Shown here in pieces: positions 17,411 to 25,881 of a stretch of 64,000 nucleotides of DNA. Position 1 is the first letter of the stretch. Every line of letters starts with the position of its first letter. Location: contig MPNC01000001.1 in the NCBI GenBank assembly GCA_002238825.1, positions 434,001 through 498,000 of the forward strand, read 5' to 3'. This DNA is from SAR202 cluster bacterium bin87 (GTDB lineage Bacteria > Chloroflexota > Dehalococcoidia > Lucifugimonadales > UBA3495). The notes beneath the pieces were generated by a model that saw only the letters and a program-made list of their open reading frames with translations, searched no databases and was not told the DNA's origin. The position numbers were made by a program, and so were the translations under genes.

Positions 17411-18271
17411 ATGAGTCAGCAACTTCCGCCTGAAGTCCTCAACCTGATCGATGCCGCACTCACCGAAGACCAGGCTTTCAATGATCCGACCACCCAGACT
17501 TTGATACCGGATGGCGTGATGGGGAATGGCATGCTGCGAGCCAAGGCCGACGGCGTGCTTGCCGGTGGCCCGGTGGCGGAGGCAGTATTCAGACGCATTG
17601 ACCCGGGGCTCGAGGTCGAGCTGCTGCTGGGCGACGGAACCGAACTTGAGCCCGGCACGGATATCGCCAGCGTCGTGGGATCGGCGGCGGCGATCCTGCG
17701 GGCCGAACGTACCGCGCTGAACTTCATGCAGCGCATGAGCGGAATCGCCTCCGCGACCAACCGGTACGTGCGTGCGGTTGAAGGTACGGCGGCGCGCATC
17801 GTCGATACCCGCAAGACCGCCCCGGGACACCGGTATCTGGACAAGTACAGCGTACGCATGGGCGGCGGATACAACCATCGCATCAACCTGGCGGACGGCA
17901 TCCTGATCAAGGACAACCACTTGGCAGCGCGGGCCTCTCTGGAAGAGCCTTTGGGAGCCGTCGTGCGCCACGCTATATCGCGCGCATCCCACACCATCCG
18001 CGTTGAGGTCGAGGTGGAGTCGCTGGAGCAGGTCCGCGAGGCGGTGGATGCCGGCGCGCACATCATCATGCTGGACAACATGCCGGTGGAAATGATGCGT
18101 GAGGCGGTGGAGATCATCGGCGGTCGGGCATCCATAGAGGCGTCCGGAGGGATCACGCTGGCCACCGTGCGCGACGTGGCGCAGACCGGAGTGGACCTGA
18201 TCAGCATCGGCGGCCTGACCCACTCCACTGATGCGCTCGACATCTCCCTGGATCTGGAGTTTCCTGACTAG
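17411..18271 (+). CDS. nadC: nicotinate-nucleotide diphosphorylase (carboxylating), NadC
   Basis: A 286-residue quinolinate phosphoribosyltransferase that makes nicotinate mononucleotide in de novo NAD synthesis. Signature residues are in RTALNFMQRMSGIAS, the DTRKTAPG loop, KYSVRMGGGYNHR, LIKDNH, VEVEV, and the C-terminal IEASGGI and SIGGLTHS. The start at 17411 is taken from family length; the frame continues upstream. nadA and nadB are not in the window. It is divergent from fakA. Confidence 0.95.
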   Translation: MSQQLPPEVLNLIDAALTEDQAFNDPTTQTLIPDGVMGNGMLRAKADGVLAGGPVAEAVFRRIDPGLEVELLLGDGTELEPGTDIASVVGSAAAILRAERTALNFMQRMSGIASATNRYVRAVEGTAARIVDTRKTAPGHRYLDKYSVRMGGGYNHRINLADGILIKDNHLAARASLEEPLGAVVRHAISRASHTIRVEVEVESLEQVREAVDAGAHIIMLDNMPVEMMREAVEIIGGRASIEASGGITLATVRDVAQTGVDLISIGGLTHSTDALDISLDLEFPD

Positions 18272-18296
18272 CATCCGCTCTCGCCGAACCACCGGC

Positions 18297-18326
18297 TTGA
18301 ACGCGGGTGGCGCGCGGCGGTATATT
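18297..18326 (+). promoter_or_regulatory. promoter upstream of the CMD protein gene
   Basis: TTGAAC (18297-18302) and TATATT (18321-18326) with an 18-base spacer lie in the gap between nadC and the next gene, 45 bases before its ATG. Confidence 0.55.
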
Positions 18327-18370
18327 GCCGGTGCCAGTCCCAACAATCTAAGCGCAAGGAGCATTCTCCA

Positions 18371-18916
18371 ATGGCCCGTTTGAGTGATGTAACCCGTGAT
18401 CAACTCGCCCCTGAACACCAGGAATTTTTCGACTCCATTGCCAGCAGTCGCGGCAGCGTCCGCGGCCCGTACGGCGTGCTGCTGCATAGCCCCGACCTGG
18501 CGGCGAGAGTGGCGCACACCGGCGCCTACGCTCGGTTCGACCTGGATATTTCCGAAGCCCACCGCGAGATCATCATCTGCGCGACGGCCCGGGAGATCCG
18601 CCAGCAGTACGAGTTCTCGGCCCATGCCCGCCTGGCGCGGCAGGCCGGCGTCTCGGAAGACGTGGTCAACGCCATCGCCACTGGAAAAGCGCCCGAGGGC
18701 TTGAGCGGCATTGAGGCCTCTCTGGTCAAGTACGTCCAGGAGTTGTTCCGCAACCACAAGGTGAGCGACGAGACTTTCGACGCCGTTTCCGGCCATTTCG
18801 GAATTCAGAAGACGTTGGAAATCACCGTGCTCATGGGCCACTATCTCCTGGTGGGCCAGGTCCTCTCCGCCTTCGAGGTAGACCTTCCCGAGGGTGTGCA
18901 GCCGGAGATAACCTAA
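18371..18916 (+). CDS. carboxymuconolactone decarboxylase (AhpD-like fold) family protein
   Basis: A 181-residue helical protein of the CMD/AhpD superfamily. The core is LDISEAHREIIICATAREI followed by YEFSAHARLARQAGVSEDVV, the usual position of the active-site helix. The CxxC pair of true AhpD peroxidases is absent, so it is probably a decarboxylase/isomerase-like or structural member, not a peroxidase. A related gene lies at 57938-58486. AAGGAG precedes the ATG. The substrate is unknown. Confidence 0.88.
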   Translation: MARLSDVTRDQLAPEHQEFFDSIASSRGSVRGPYGVLLHSPDLAARVAHTGAYARFDLDISEAHREIIICATAREIRQQYEFSAHARLARQAGVSEDVVNAIATGKAPEGLSGIEASLVKYVQELFRNHKVSDETFDAVSGHFGIQKTLEITVLMGHYLLVGQVLSAFEVDLPEGVQPEIT

Positions 18917-18984
18917 TCGCGGGTTGGTTCAACCAACACAGCGCAAATCACCTGAAACGACGCCTACCCTGAGGAGAACCGACC

Positions 18985-19692
18985 ATGGAACCCCTGATTC
19001 GCAACATTAAAGACTTTCCCGCCGGCGCTCCGGCCCGTCTGATCAGCGCCGACGACAACCCGGCGCTGGTAACCCTGGCCTATTCCGTTATCGAGCCGGG
19101 CGGCACCAGTTCACATCACATCCACGAGTGGGAGCACGAGGTCTACATCATTGAGGGAAGCGGCACGCTGGTGGCGGATGGCAAGGAATACCCCGTCAAA
19201 GCCGGCGATGCGATGTTCATTCCTCCCATGGTGGACCACGTTACCCGCAACGACGGCGGCGATGGCAACATCCGCCGGATCGAAATCAACCCCATCTCCG
19301 CGGCCAGCGGCAACGCCCGCCCCGGCGGGTCGGAACCCGGGGCCGGCACTCCGCCCGTGATCCGCAACCACGCGGACCTGAACGCCGAGACTGGGCACAC
19401 CATGCTGGGCGGGCGGGACGGTTGTCCCAACTACCTCATGCTGTACAACGGCGCGATGCAGCCCGGCGCGGTGAGCCATCCCGAAACGGGCGGACACAAC
19501 CACGAGTGGGACCACACTGTCTTCGTCCTCGAGGGGACGGGTACGCTGGTGGTGTCGGGCACGGAGTACACGGTGACGGCCGGCGACGCCATCCGGGTTC
19601 CGCCGGTTGAGCATCACCAGTGGAAGAACGAGACCGACGCTCCGATGCTGCGGGTCACCTTCAACGACATCAAGTCGGAAGGCCACGGCTGA
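18985..19692 (+). CDS. double-cupin domain protein
   Basis: A 235-residue protein made of two cupin barrels. The first metal-binding motif is HHIHEWEHEVYIIEGSGTL, with the closing PPMVDHVTRN. The second is HNHEWDHTVFVLEGTGTL with PPVEHHQWKN. Both keep the His/His/Glu/His ligand pattern, so two metal sites are likely. Bicupins include dioxygenases, isomerases and oxalate enzymes; nothing here decides the substrate. A strong GAGGAG ribosome site precedes it. It follows the CMD gene by 68 bases and may share its transcript. Confidence 0.88.
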   Translation: MEPLIRNIKDFPAGAPARLISADDNPALVTLAYSVIEPGGTSSHHIHEWEHEVYIIEGSGTLVADGKEYPVKAGDAMFIPPMVDHVTRNDGGDGNIRRIEINPISAASGNARPGGSEPGAGTPPVIRNHADLNAETGHTMLGGRDGCPNYLMLYNGAMQPGAVSHPETGGHNHEWDHTVFVLEGTGTLVVSGTEYTVTAGDAIRVPPVEHHQWKNETDAPMLRVTFNDIKSEGHG

Positions 19693-19787
19693 TTCAAGGC
19701 CGAAGGCGTCATCAGACACGAGGCGATCGCGGGCCATAGCGACGCGGTTGCCTCGTTCGCGTTTCAGACCGCCAGGATCGTTTCCAT

Positions 19788-21101
19788 ATGGCAGAATCCA
19801 CCCTCATTCATTCCGTGCGGGGGCGTGAAGTGCTCGACTCGCGCGGCAATCCCACCGTGGAGGTTGACGTAACGCTGCATGGCGGCGCTTTCGGTAGCGC
19901 GATCGTACCGTCCGGAGCGTCGACCGGGCGGCATGAGGCGGTGGAACTGCGGGACGGCGATCCGACCCGGTATGAAGGCAAGGGTGTGTTGCGGGCGGTC
20001 GCAGCCGTGAACGACGTTATCAGCCCTGCGGTTTGCGGAATCGCCGACGCCGCCGATCAGCGCGAGTTGGACGGCCGGCTGCGCGAGTTGGACGGTACGG
20101 CCAATAAGGCTAACCTGGGAGCCAACGCGATCCTGGGCATTTCCCTTGCCGCCGCTCATGCCGCTGCCAACGCCGCAGGGCAACCGCTCTACCGGTACCT
20201 GGGCGGACCGGACGCCTGCGTCGTTCCGATGCCGATGGTCAACATCATCAGCGGCGGGCGACACGCGGCCGGCGGCCTGGACATGCAGGACTTCCTGGCA
20301 ATCCCCATCGGCGCCGAAACCTACCGTGAGGCGTTGCAGATGGTGGTGGCGGTGTACCGGGCGGTGGGCCGCGTCCTGTCCCAGACCGGACCCTACGCCT
20401 ACGGTGTCGCCGACGAGGGCGGATACGGCCCGCCACTGCCCTGCCACGAGGACGCGCTGGGCCTGCTCTACGATGCCACCCGCTTGGCCGGCTACCGGTG
20501 CGCCCGGGACGGCGATATCGCCATCGGGCTCGATGTGGCGGCCACCGAGTTCGCCGGTGATGGTGGACAATACGCGCTGAACGCCGAGGGTCGCACATTC
20601 ACATCCGAGGAACTGGTCGACCTGCTGGACCACTGGGGCAAGACCTACCCCATCATTTCCATCGAGGACGGCCTGGCCGAGGACGACTGGGAAGGCTGGG
20701 ACTACCTGACGCGAAAACTGGGCGGTGCAACCCAACTGATCGGCGACGATTTGTTCACCACGAACCCCGGACGCCTGACGCGTGGCGCCAACGACGGGAT
20801 CGCCAACGCGGTCCTGGTGAAACCCAATCAGATTGGCACCCTGACCGAGACATTGGAAACCGTCAAGTTGGCGCAGGGGCGGGGCTACCTCCCGGTGATC
20901 TCGGCCCGATCCGGGGAGACGGAGGACACCACCATCGCCGACCTCGCCGTGGCCACCGGGGCCGGACAGATCAAGATCGGCTCGATCACCCGCTCCGAGA
21001 GACTCGCCAAGTACAACCGGCTACTGCGTATAGAGGAAGAGCTAGGGCAGCAAGCTCGCTTTGCTGGACGGGATGTTTTCGCTCGGTTCTTGACACCATG
21101 A
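19788..21101 (+). CDS. eno: enolase family protein with altered active-site residues
   Basis: A 437-residue protein aligned along its whole length with enolase (2-phosphoglycerate to phosphoenolpyruvate). It begins REVLDSRGNPTVEVDV, has the PSGASTGRHEA loop, His159, Glu210 in ADEGGYGP, the Asp/Glu/Asp magnesium ligands (GLDVAA, SIEDGL, IGDDLF), the base Lys in VKPNQIG and Lys in GQIKIGS. Two conserved catalytic positions differ: MQDF has Asp at 168 where Glu is usual, and ISARSGETED has Ala at 373 where His is usual. It could be the glycolytic enzyme or a neofunctionalised paralogue. Its stop overlaps the rsmG start (ATGA). Confidence 0.85.
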   Translation: MAESTLIHSVRGREVLDSRGNPTVEVDVTLHGGAFGSAIVPSGASTGRHEAVELRDGDPTRYEGKGVLRAVAAVNDVISPAVCGIADAADQRELDGRLRELDGTANKANLGANAILGISLAAAHAAANAAGQPLYRYLGGPDACVVPMPMVNIISGGRHAAGGLDMQDFLAIPIGAETYREALQMVVAVYRAVGRVLSQTGPYAYGVADEGGYGPPLPCHEDALGLLYDATRLAGYRCARDGDIAIGLDVAATEFAGDGGQYALNAEGRTFTSEELVDLLDHWGKTYPIISIEDGLAEDDWEGWDYLTRKLGGATQLIGDDLFTTNPGRLTRGANDGIANAVLVKPNQIGTLTETLETVKLAQGRGYLPVISARSGETEDTTIADLAVATGAGQIKIGSITRSERLAKYNRLLRIEEELGQQARFAGRDVFARFLTP

Positions 21102-21838
21102 CGACCGGGGCTGAGTTGGGGATGGAAATCCTCAACGAACAGGCGGCGCGCTTGGGGTTGGACCTATCGGCGGACCAGTTGGCGCAATTCGCCCAGTACC
21201 AGCGGCTGCTCGCAGAGGCGAATCAGCGGGCGAACCTGACGGCCATCACCGATCCCGAAGCCGTGCAGGTGCGGCACTTCTTTGATTCGTTGACCGCCGT
21301 GAAGGCGGTCGACGACTGGCGGGACAACCTTCGGGTGGTCGATCTCGGCGCCGGCGCGGGGTTTCCCGGGGTTCCGCTCAAGATTGTTTTTCCAGGCATC
21401 CGGTTAACGCTGGTGGAATCGACGGCCAAGAAGACGGCATTTCTCCACACCCTGGCAGCGGGTCTGGGCCTGGACGATGTGGACATTGTCACAATGCGGG
21501 TCGAGGACTTGGCGCGCACGGAGGGTTACCGCGGCCAATTCGATGTCGCCCTCGCTCGCGGGGTGGCGTCGTTGTCGGTGCTCGTCGAGTACGCGCTCCC
21601 GCTCTGCAAAGGGCACGGGACATTGGTGGCGTGGAAGGGAAGGGACGGTCCCGCTGAGGCGCAATCGGCGATCAACGCGCTGTCGGAGCTGGGCGGGAAG
21701 GTTACGGGCGTCGTTTCCATGAACGATCTGTCGCCGCCGCTGCCCCCGGACCGTTGGCTCATTACCGTGGAAAAGGTGCGCCGGACGCCGGGGAAGTATC
21801 CCCGTCGGGTCGGCGTTCCGGCCAAGCAGCCGTTATAG
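21098..21838 (+). CDS. rsmG: 16S rRNA (guanine527-N7)-methyltransferase RsmG
   Basis: A 246-residue SAM-dependent methyltransferase that modifies G527 of 16S rRNA. It shows the family N-terminal helix QFAQYQRLLAEANQRANLTAI-like region and RHFFDSL. The SAM-binding VVDLGAGAGFPGVPLKI follows, then ARGVASLSVLVEY. It is translationally coupled to the enolase gene through an ATGA overlap. Its 3' end overlaps the convergent AOR gene by six bases. Resistance to streptomycin on loss of RsmG is known from other bacteria. Confidence 0.93.
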   Translation: MTTGAELGMEILNEQAARLGLDLSADQLAQFAQYQRLLAEANQRANLTAITDPEAVQVRHFFDSLTAVKAVDDWRDNLRVVDLGAGAGFPGVPLKIVFPGIRLTLVESTAKKTAFLHTLAAGLGLDDVDIVTMRVEDLARTEGYRGQFDVALARGVASLSVLVEYALPLCKGHGTLVAWKGRDGPAEAQSAINALSELGGKVTGVVSMNDLSPPLPPDRWLITVEKVRRTPGKYPRRVGVPAKQPL

Positions 21839-23755
21839 GACAATCGAGGCCGGCTCGACGCGACCGCCCGTTGTCCAACCCCGGGCGCGATAGTAGTCGT
21901 CGATCATCCGGTCCAAGTCTTCCTTGGTGAGACCCACGCCAGCCGCGACACCGTCCGCGAGGGGTTCGTTCAGGGCGCGATCCGGAAGGGTGTCGTCGGA
22001 GCGCCGCCAGCCCCAACGCTGGTTGTAGCGCTTTTTGAGGTCCGCTATCTGGGCGGCAGCGCGGCGCAGTTCGGCGGCGTCGAAATCGTCCCATCCGGTC
22101 ACCATGCGGTAAACGGCAGCCGATTCTTCCCAGAAATCGCCGAAAGCCCGGCGGAGGAACTTGCACCAGATAAGCGAATCCAGCGCCGCCGCGAAGTCCT
22201 CGCTGTCGGCCGCGATCTTCCCGCGTCGTCCGTCGACGGCCAGGCGGTCCACCTCCGGCGAGAAGTCGGCGTCGTAAGCCGAGGTGCGGTTGTGGCAGGC
22301 GCCGCGCGGGGTCGTGGCCAGGCCCAATGCCAGGGTCTTCAGGCTGCGGGGTTCGTAGCCGGGCATCTCCAGCCCCTTGACCTGCATGGCCCAGGCCCCT
22401 GATCCGCCGCCAACCCGTTCGGCGGCCAGACGAGTGCCGTCGGCCAGTAGGTTGCCCAGCACACCACGACGGTAGCCGATGTCTTCCAGGAGTTGGATTA
22501 CTGCCGCGCCGTCACCGAAGTTCAGCCCCGCGTGGGCGAGGTCGGCGCCGTCGCGGAGGTCCAGGGACGGCAACAACCCGCGCCCGGCGGTTTCCATGGC
22601 CCAGGCGATGACGCCGCCGGCGGAAATGGTGTCCAGACCCAGTTCGTCGCAGCGGCGCACGGCGCGGATGACCGCATCGGGATCGCCGACGCCCACCAAC
22701 GGGCCCAGGGCGAAGAGGCTTTCGTACTCCAGGCGGGCGCTGACCTCGCCGTCCTTCTGCGTCCCCTGCGCCTTACTTCCCACCGTGACGATCTTTTCGC
22801 ATCCGATGGTGCAGTTGGCGCAGTGGGCGGAACGAGTGGTCTTGGTCTGGTGCAGCGCCTCGCCGCTGACCGCCTCGGCGTCCTCGAAGGTGGACTGCTG
22901 GAAGTTGCGCGTGGGCAGCGTGCCCAGGCGGTTGAACACGGAGACGTTGGCGATGGTCCCCAACTCGCGGTACTTCGCGGTGGCGGCCCCGAGGCTGCGC
23001 CGGCTGAGGTCCCGGGCGTAACCTCGCAGGTCTTCAGGATGGGCCACCGGCGGGTCCGAGTCAGGATTTCCTCTAACGGCGATTGCCTTCAGGTTCTTGC
23101 TGCCCATGACCGCCCCGGGGCCGCAGCGTCCGGCCTGTCGTCCGCCGTCGTTGGCGATGCTGGCGAAGCGGACCAGGTTCTCCCCGGCCGGGCCGATGCA
23201 GGCCACCCGCACGGGACGCCGGCCACCGTCGTCCAGCTCCTGTTTGACCGTTGCTTCGGTGTCCAGCGTGGAAAGGCCCAGCAGGTGGCCGGCGTTCCTG
23301 ATGTGTGGGACACCGTCGGTATCGATGTGGAGCAGAGCCGGATGTTCGGAGCGCCCGGCGATCACCAGCGCGTCTCCGCAGGCCCGTTTCAGCTCAACGG
23401 CCAGGTGGCTGGAAGACAGCCCATCGGCGATAAAACCGGTGAGCGGGGAACGAGTCATCACGGCGAACTTGCTCGAGGTCGTCAGGCGGGTGCCGACGAG
23501 CGGACTGGTAACGAAAATCAGCGGATTGTCGGGAGACAATGCCGAATCGAGCAGTTGCTTCCGGTTATCATCCGAAAGGATTTCACCGTCGTGGTCAACG
23601 ATAGGGCTGCCGTAACGATGCAACATCCAGGTACCCAGGCCGATGCCCCCTACGGTAGCCCGCAAGGCATCTTGAGGTATCGGGTCGCGTCGATATTCGC
23701 CGGTGGTCAGGTCAACCACCGTCGCAAAACCACGGTAGCCATAGAGCGCGTCCAT
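21833..23755 (-). CDS. aldehyde:ferredoxin oxidoreductase family protein
   Basis: A protein of about 640 residues of the tungsten/molybdenum bis-pterin AOR family. The N-terminal domain has VGGIGLGTWML and SKFAVMTRSPLTG. The [4Fe-4S] ligands are CANCTIGC (CX2CX3C) plus the distal Cys in DSLIWCKF near the C-terminus. The family oxidises aldehydes to acids with ferredoxin as acceptor, usually in anaerobic metabolism. The start at 23755 is taken because MDALYGYRGFATVVDL matches the family N-terminus. It lies 5 bases after the MoaD-like gene and forms a unit with mobA and that gene. Confidence 0.93.
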   Translation of the reverse strand: MDALYGYRGFATVVDLTTGEYRRDPIPQDALRATVGGIGLGTWMLHRYGSPIVDHDGEILSDDNRKQLLDSALSPDNPLIFVTSPLVGTRLTTSSKFAVMTRSPLTGFIADGLSSSHLAVELKRACGDALVIAGRSEHPALLHIDTDGVPHIRNAGHLLGLSTLDTEATVKQELDDGGRRPVRVACIGPAGENLVRFASIANDGGRQAGRCGPGAVMGSKNLKAIAVRGNPDSDPPVAHPEDLRGYARDLSRRSLGAATAKYRELGTIANVSVFNRLGTLPTRNFQQSTFEDAEAVSGEALHQTKTTRSAHCANCTIGCEKIVTVGSKAQGTQKDGEVSARLEYESLFALGPLVGVGDPDAVIRAVRRCDELGLDTISAGGVIAWAMETAGRGLLPSLDLRDGADLAHAGLNFGDGAAVIQLLEDIGYRRGVLGNLLADGTRLAAERVGGGSGAWAMQVKGLEMPGYEPRSLKTLALGLATTPRGACHNRTSAYDADFSPEVDRLAVDGRRGKIAADSEDFAAALDSLIWCKFLRRAFGDFWEESAAVYRMVTGWDDFDAAELRRAAAQIADLKKRYNQRWGWRRSDDTLPDRALNEPLADGVAAGVGLTKEDLDRMIDDYYRARGWTTGGRVEPASIVL

Positions 23756-23760
23756 GACAC

Positions 23761-24087
23761 TCAGCCACCGGCCTGGTTGGACAAGAGCAGGATCGAGTCT
23801 CCCTCCTGCCAGGGCCAAACTGCGTCGGTATCGGGCGACAAAAAGGCCAGGCCATTACGGTTCAAGGCGTAGCCGTCCGCCACGGCAGCCGCGCCGTCCT
23901 CAGCGAGATGCAGCGCGTTGCCGACCAGCGAGGGGCATTCGCGAGCCAGGGCGTCGACCAGCGCCGGGACGGGAGACCGCGTGTCTACAGTGAGCGTCAC
24001 GCTGCTGGCGCCGGCGTGGATACGTGCCATGCCGAATAACTCCACGGTGACGACCACCAAATTGCGGGGAGCGGTCAGCGAGTTCAT
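23761..24087 (-). CDS. MoaD/ThiS-like sulfur carrier protein
   Basis: A 108-residue protein with a beta-grasp layout: TVELFGMARIHAG at the start, PVPALVDALARECP helix, and a C-terminus ending SNQAGG. The terminal Gly-Gly is what MoaD and ThiS need for adenylation and thiocarboxylate formation. It probably delivers sulfur to molybdopterin for the adjacent AOR. The start at 24087 overlaps the mobA stop by ATGA. Other MoaD-type proteins would be needed elsewhere for housekeeping use. Confidence 0.8.
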   Translation of the reverse strand: MNSLTAPRNLVVVTVELFGMARIHAGASSVTLTVDTRSPVPALVDALARECPSLVGNALHLAEDGAAAVADGYALNRNGLAFLSPDTDAVWPWQEGDSILLLSNQAGG

Positions 24088-24704
24088 CGTGCCAGTTCCA
24101 TGGCCCGCGCCAAATCTTCCGGCCGGTTGATGTTGAAGAAACTGAGCAGGTCGGGATCGAAGTCCCGGATGTCGTTCTCCGGTACGTACCGGACGGCAAC
24201 GTCGTCGAAGAAACCGGATATTTTCAGCTGACCGGCTCTCAGCCGGGCCTCGATCGGTGGCAGGCAACGTCGCGTGTACAAGGCGTGGGTAGGTTCGGGG
24301 CGGCCATCCACGACCGGAACGACCGCGTCAAATCCGTCGCGCAACGACGCCAGGTGCGATAACAGGGGCGCCGACAGGAAGGGCATGTCGCAGGCCGACA
24401 CCAGGGACCATTGGGTCGGCGAGGCGTTCAACCCGGTGTAGATGCCGCCGAGCGACCCGCAATCGGGAAACACGTCGACGGCGACCAGGTGGTCATCGTC
24501 CAGCGGCAGTTCGGCGGCGCGATCCTGGTCAGCAACCACGACCACCACGTGATGGGCGGAGACCGCTTCGGACGCGCGTCGGATCACTCGTCTGATGAGC
24601 GGTTCTCCGGCGAAGGGTTCAACCGCCTTGTCGCGTCCCAGTCGCCGGCTCTGGCCGCCGGCAAGGATTACGGCTGTGATTGCTGATTTGCCGACGGAAT
24701 TCAT
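24084..24704 (-). CDS. mobA: molybdenum cofactor guanylyltransferase MobA
   Basis: A 206-residue nucleotidyltransferase. It starts with the classic ITAVILAGGQSRRLGRDKA, has FPDCGSLGGIYTGL, and the VSACDMPFL motif with the Asp that binds Mg-GTP. MobA attaches GMP to molybdopterin to form the MGD cofactor of DMSO-reductase-type enzymes. It heads the mobA, moaD-like, AOR unit. The association is a little unusual because AOR enzymes carry bis-pterin without guanine nucleotide. Confidence 0.92.
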   Translation of the reverse strand: MNSVGKSAITAVILAGGQSRRLGRDKAVEPFAGEPLIRRVIRRASEAVSAHHVVVVVADQDRAAELPLDDDHLVAVDVFPDCGSLGGIYTGLNASPTQWSLVSACDMPFLSAPLLSHLASLRDGFDAVVPVVDGRPEPTHALYTRRCLPPIEARLRAGQLKISGFFDDVAVRYVPENDIRDFDPDLLSFFNINRPEDLARAMELAR

Positions 24705-24818
24705 AACGGAGATCGTCCCGGAGACCGGATAAGTTCAGCATATCACCGACAAATGGGAATCGCACGTTATCCGCCGGGCAGAACGGGGCAATCGCATCCT
24801 GATTGAAACGCCGCCGGC

Positions 24819-24838
24819 ATTCCAGCGAAAGCGGGAAT
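24819..24838. repeat. imperfect hairpin with GAAA loop, intergenic
   Basis: In the 258-base gap between mobA and the hydrolase gene, arms 24819-24826 and 24831-24838 pair with one mismatch around a GAAA loop. The sequence resembles short palindromic repeats dispersed in many bacterial genomes. No gene or clear promoter is visible in the rest of the gap. Confidence 0.4.
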
Positions 24839-24962
24839 CCGTTGTTCGAAATGACCAGCCTCGTGGACGATGCGCGTTCTGTACTGTCAATGGAATCCGT
24901 CTATCGCCGGAGCGACGAGTGCGGATTTGTCGAAATATGATTGCCCCGCCGGGCAGGAGCGG

Positions 24963-25778
24963 TCAAACTCCCTGCTCGCCCAGAAATTCCCGGATGCGCT
25001 GCACGCACCATTCGGGGTAGATGACGTTTACGCCGTGGCCCAGGCCGGGCCACACATCCAGACGGCTGTTGGGGATTTCGGAGGCCATGAACTCCTGCTG
25101 CTCCATGCCTGTTGTCAGCGATTCGTCGCCGGTGAGCAGCAGTGTGGGGACTTTGATGTCCTTCAGGTGCGGGCCGAAGTCGAGGCTGTCGAGGTAACTG
25201 TGAAGAGCCTGGCCAATCTCGGGCGGCGTCTTGTCCATCTCGGAGATGTACCAGTCCTTGAGGCCCTCGTCGGCGTGGCGCATGTCCAGACGGAAGTTGA
25301 TGGTCGCCGCGCTCCATGCTCCGATGCCGCCCTGCTCCATGGTGGCCAGCCAGCTGCCTCCCGGCGTGGAGTTTTCGCGGCGAGTCAGGCGACACGGCGA
25401 GTTGCACAGCGCCAACGCCCGGCACCGGTCCGGATAGTCATGGGCGAACTGCATCCCCATGATGCCGCCGAACGATTCGCCGACGTAAACGACGCGTTCC
25501 ACGCCGGCGTCGTCGAGGATCGCCAACAGGTCTCCCATGAGCGTGTCCAGCGTGGGTTGGTAGCGGGCGGGGTCGATGGCAGACTGGCCCATGCCGCGCA
25601 TGTCCGGGCGGATGACCCGATACTCGCGGCCCAGCAGGGGCGGCCAGTTGTACCAGAACTTGCCGCTGCGGGAGAACCCGTGTTGCAGGACTATGGCGTT
25701 GGGAGCCGACCGCCAGGGGTCGGTGAAATCGTCCAGGAAATAGTGCAGTTTGGCGTCGCCACGCTGGATGGTGGGCAC
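24963..25778 (-). CDS. alpha/beta hydrolase
   Basis: A 271-residue serine hydrolase of the alpha/beta fold. The oxyanion loop is VLQHGFSRSGKFW, the nucleophile elbow is VGESFGG, the acid is probably the Asp in LLLTGDES, and the His is in WPGLGHGVN. A GTG start at 25778 is preferred: it follows GGGAG and begins just before IQRGDAKLHYF, while the longer open frame upstream has no domain. Related enzymes include haloperoxidase-like and 3-oxoadipate enol-lactonase-like hydrolases; the substrate is unknown. Divergent from the decarboxylase operon. Confidence 0.85.
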   Translation of the reverse strand: MPTIQRGDAKLHYFLDDFTDPWRSAPNAIVLQHGFSRSGKFWYNWPPLLGREYRVIRPDMRGMGQSAIDPARYQPTLDTLMGDLLAILDDAGVERVVYVGESFGGIMGMQFAHDYPDRCRALALCNSPCRLTRRENSTPGGSWLATMEQGGIGAWSAATINFRLDMRHADEGLKDWYISEMDKTPPEIGQALHSYLDSLDFGPHLKDIKVPTLLLTGDESLTTGMEQQEFMASEIPNSRLDVWPGLGHGVNVIYPEWCVQRIREFLGEQGV

Positions 25779-25881
25779 GGTGCGTCTCCCGATTGCGGTT
25801 TTCGCTCGTATACCATACCCTTGCGGCACGGGCAATCCAGGGAGCGCTGAATAGCCCATTTTCACCGGAGGAAACAAGGCC

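Noticed and set aside
18371-18916. AhpD-type peroxidase or second selenoprotein
   Set aside because: The helix that should carry CxxC or UxxC has neither Cys nor an in-frame TGA.
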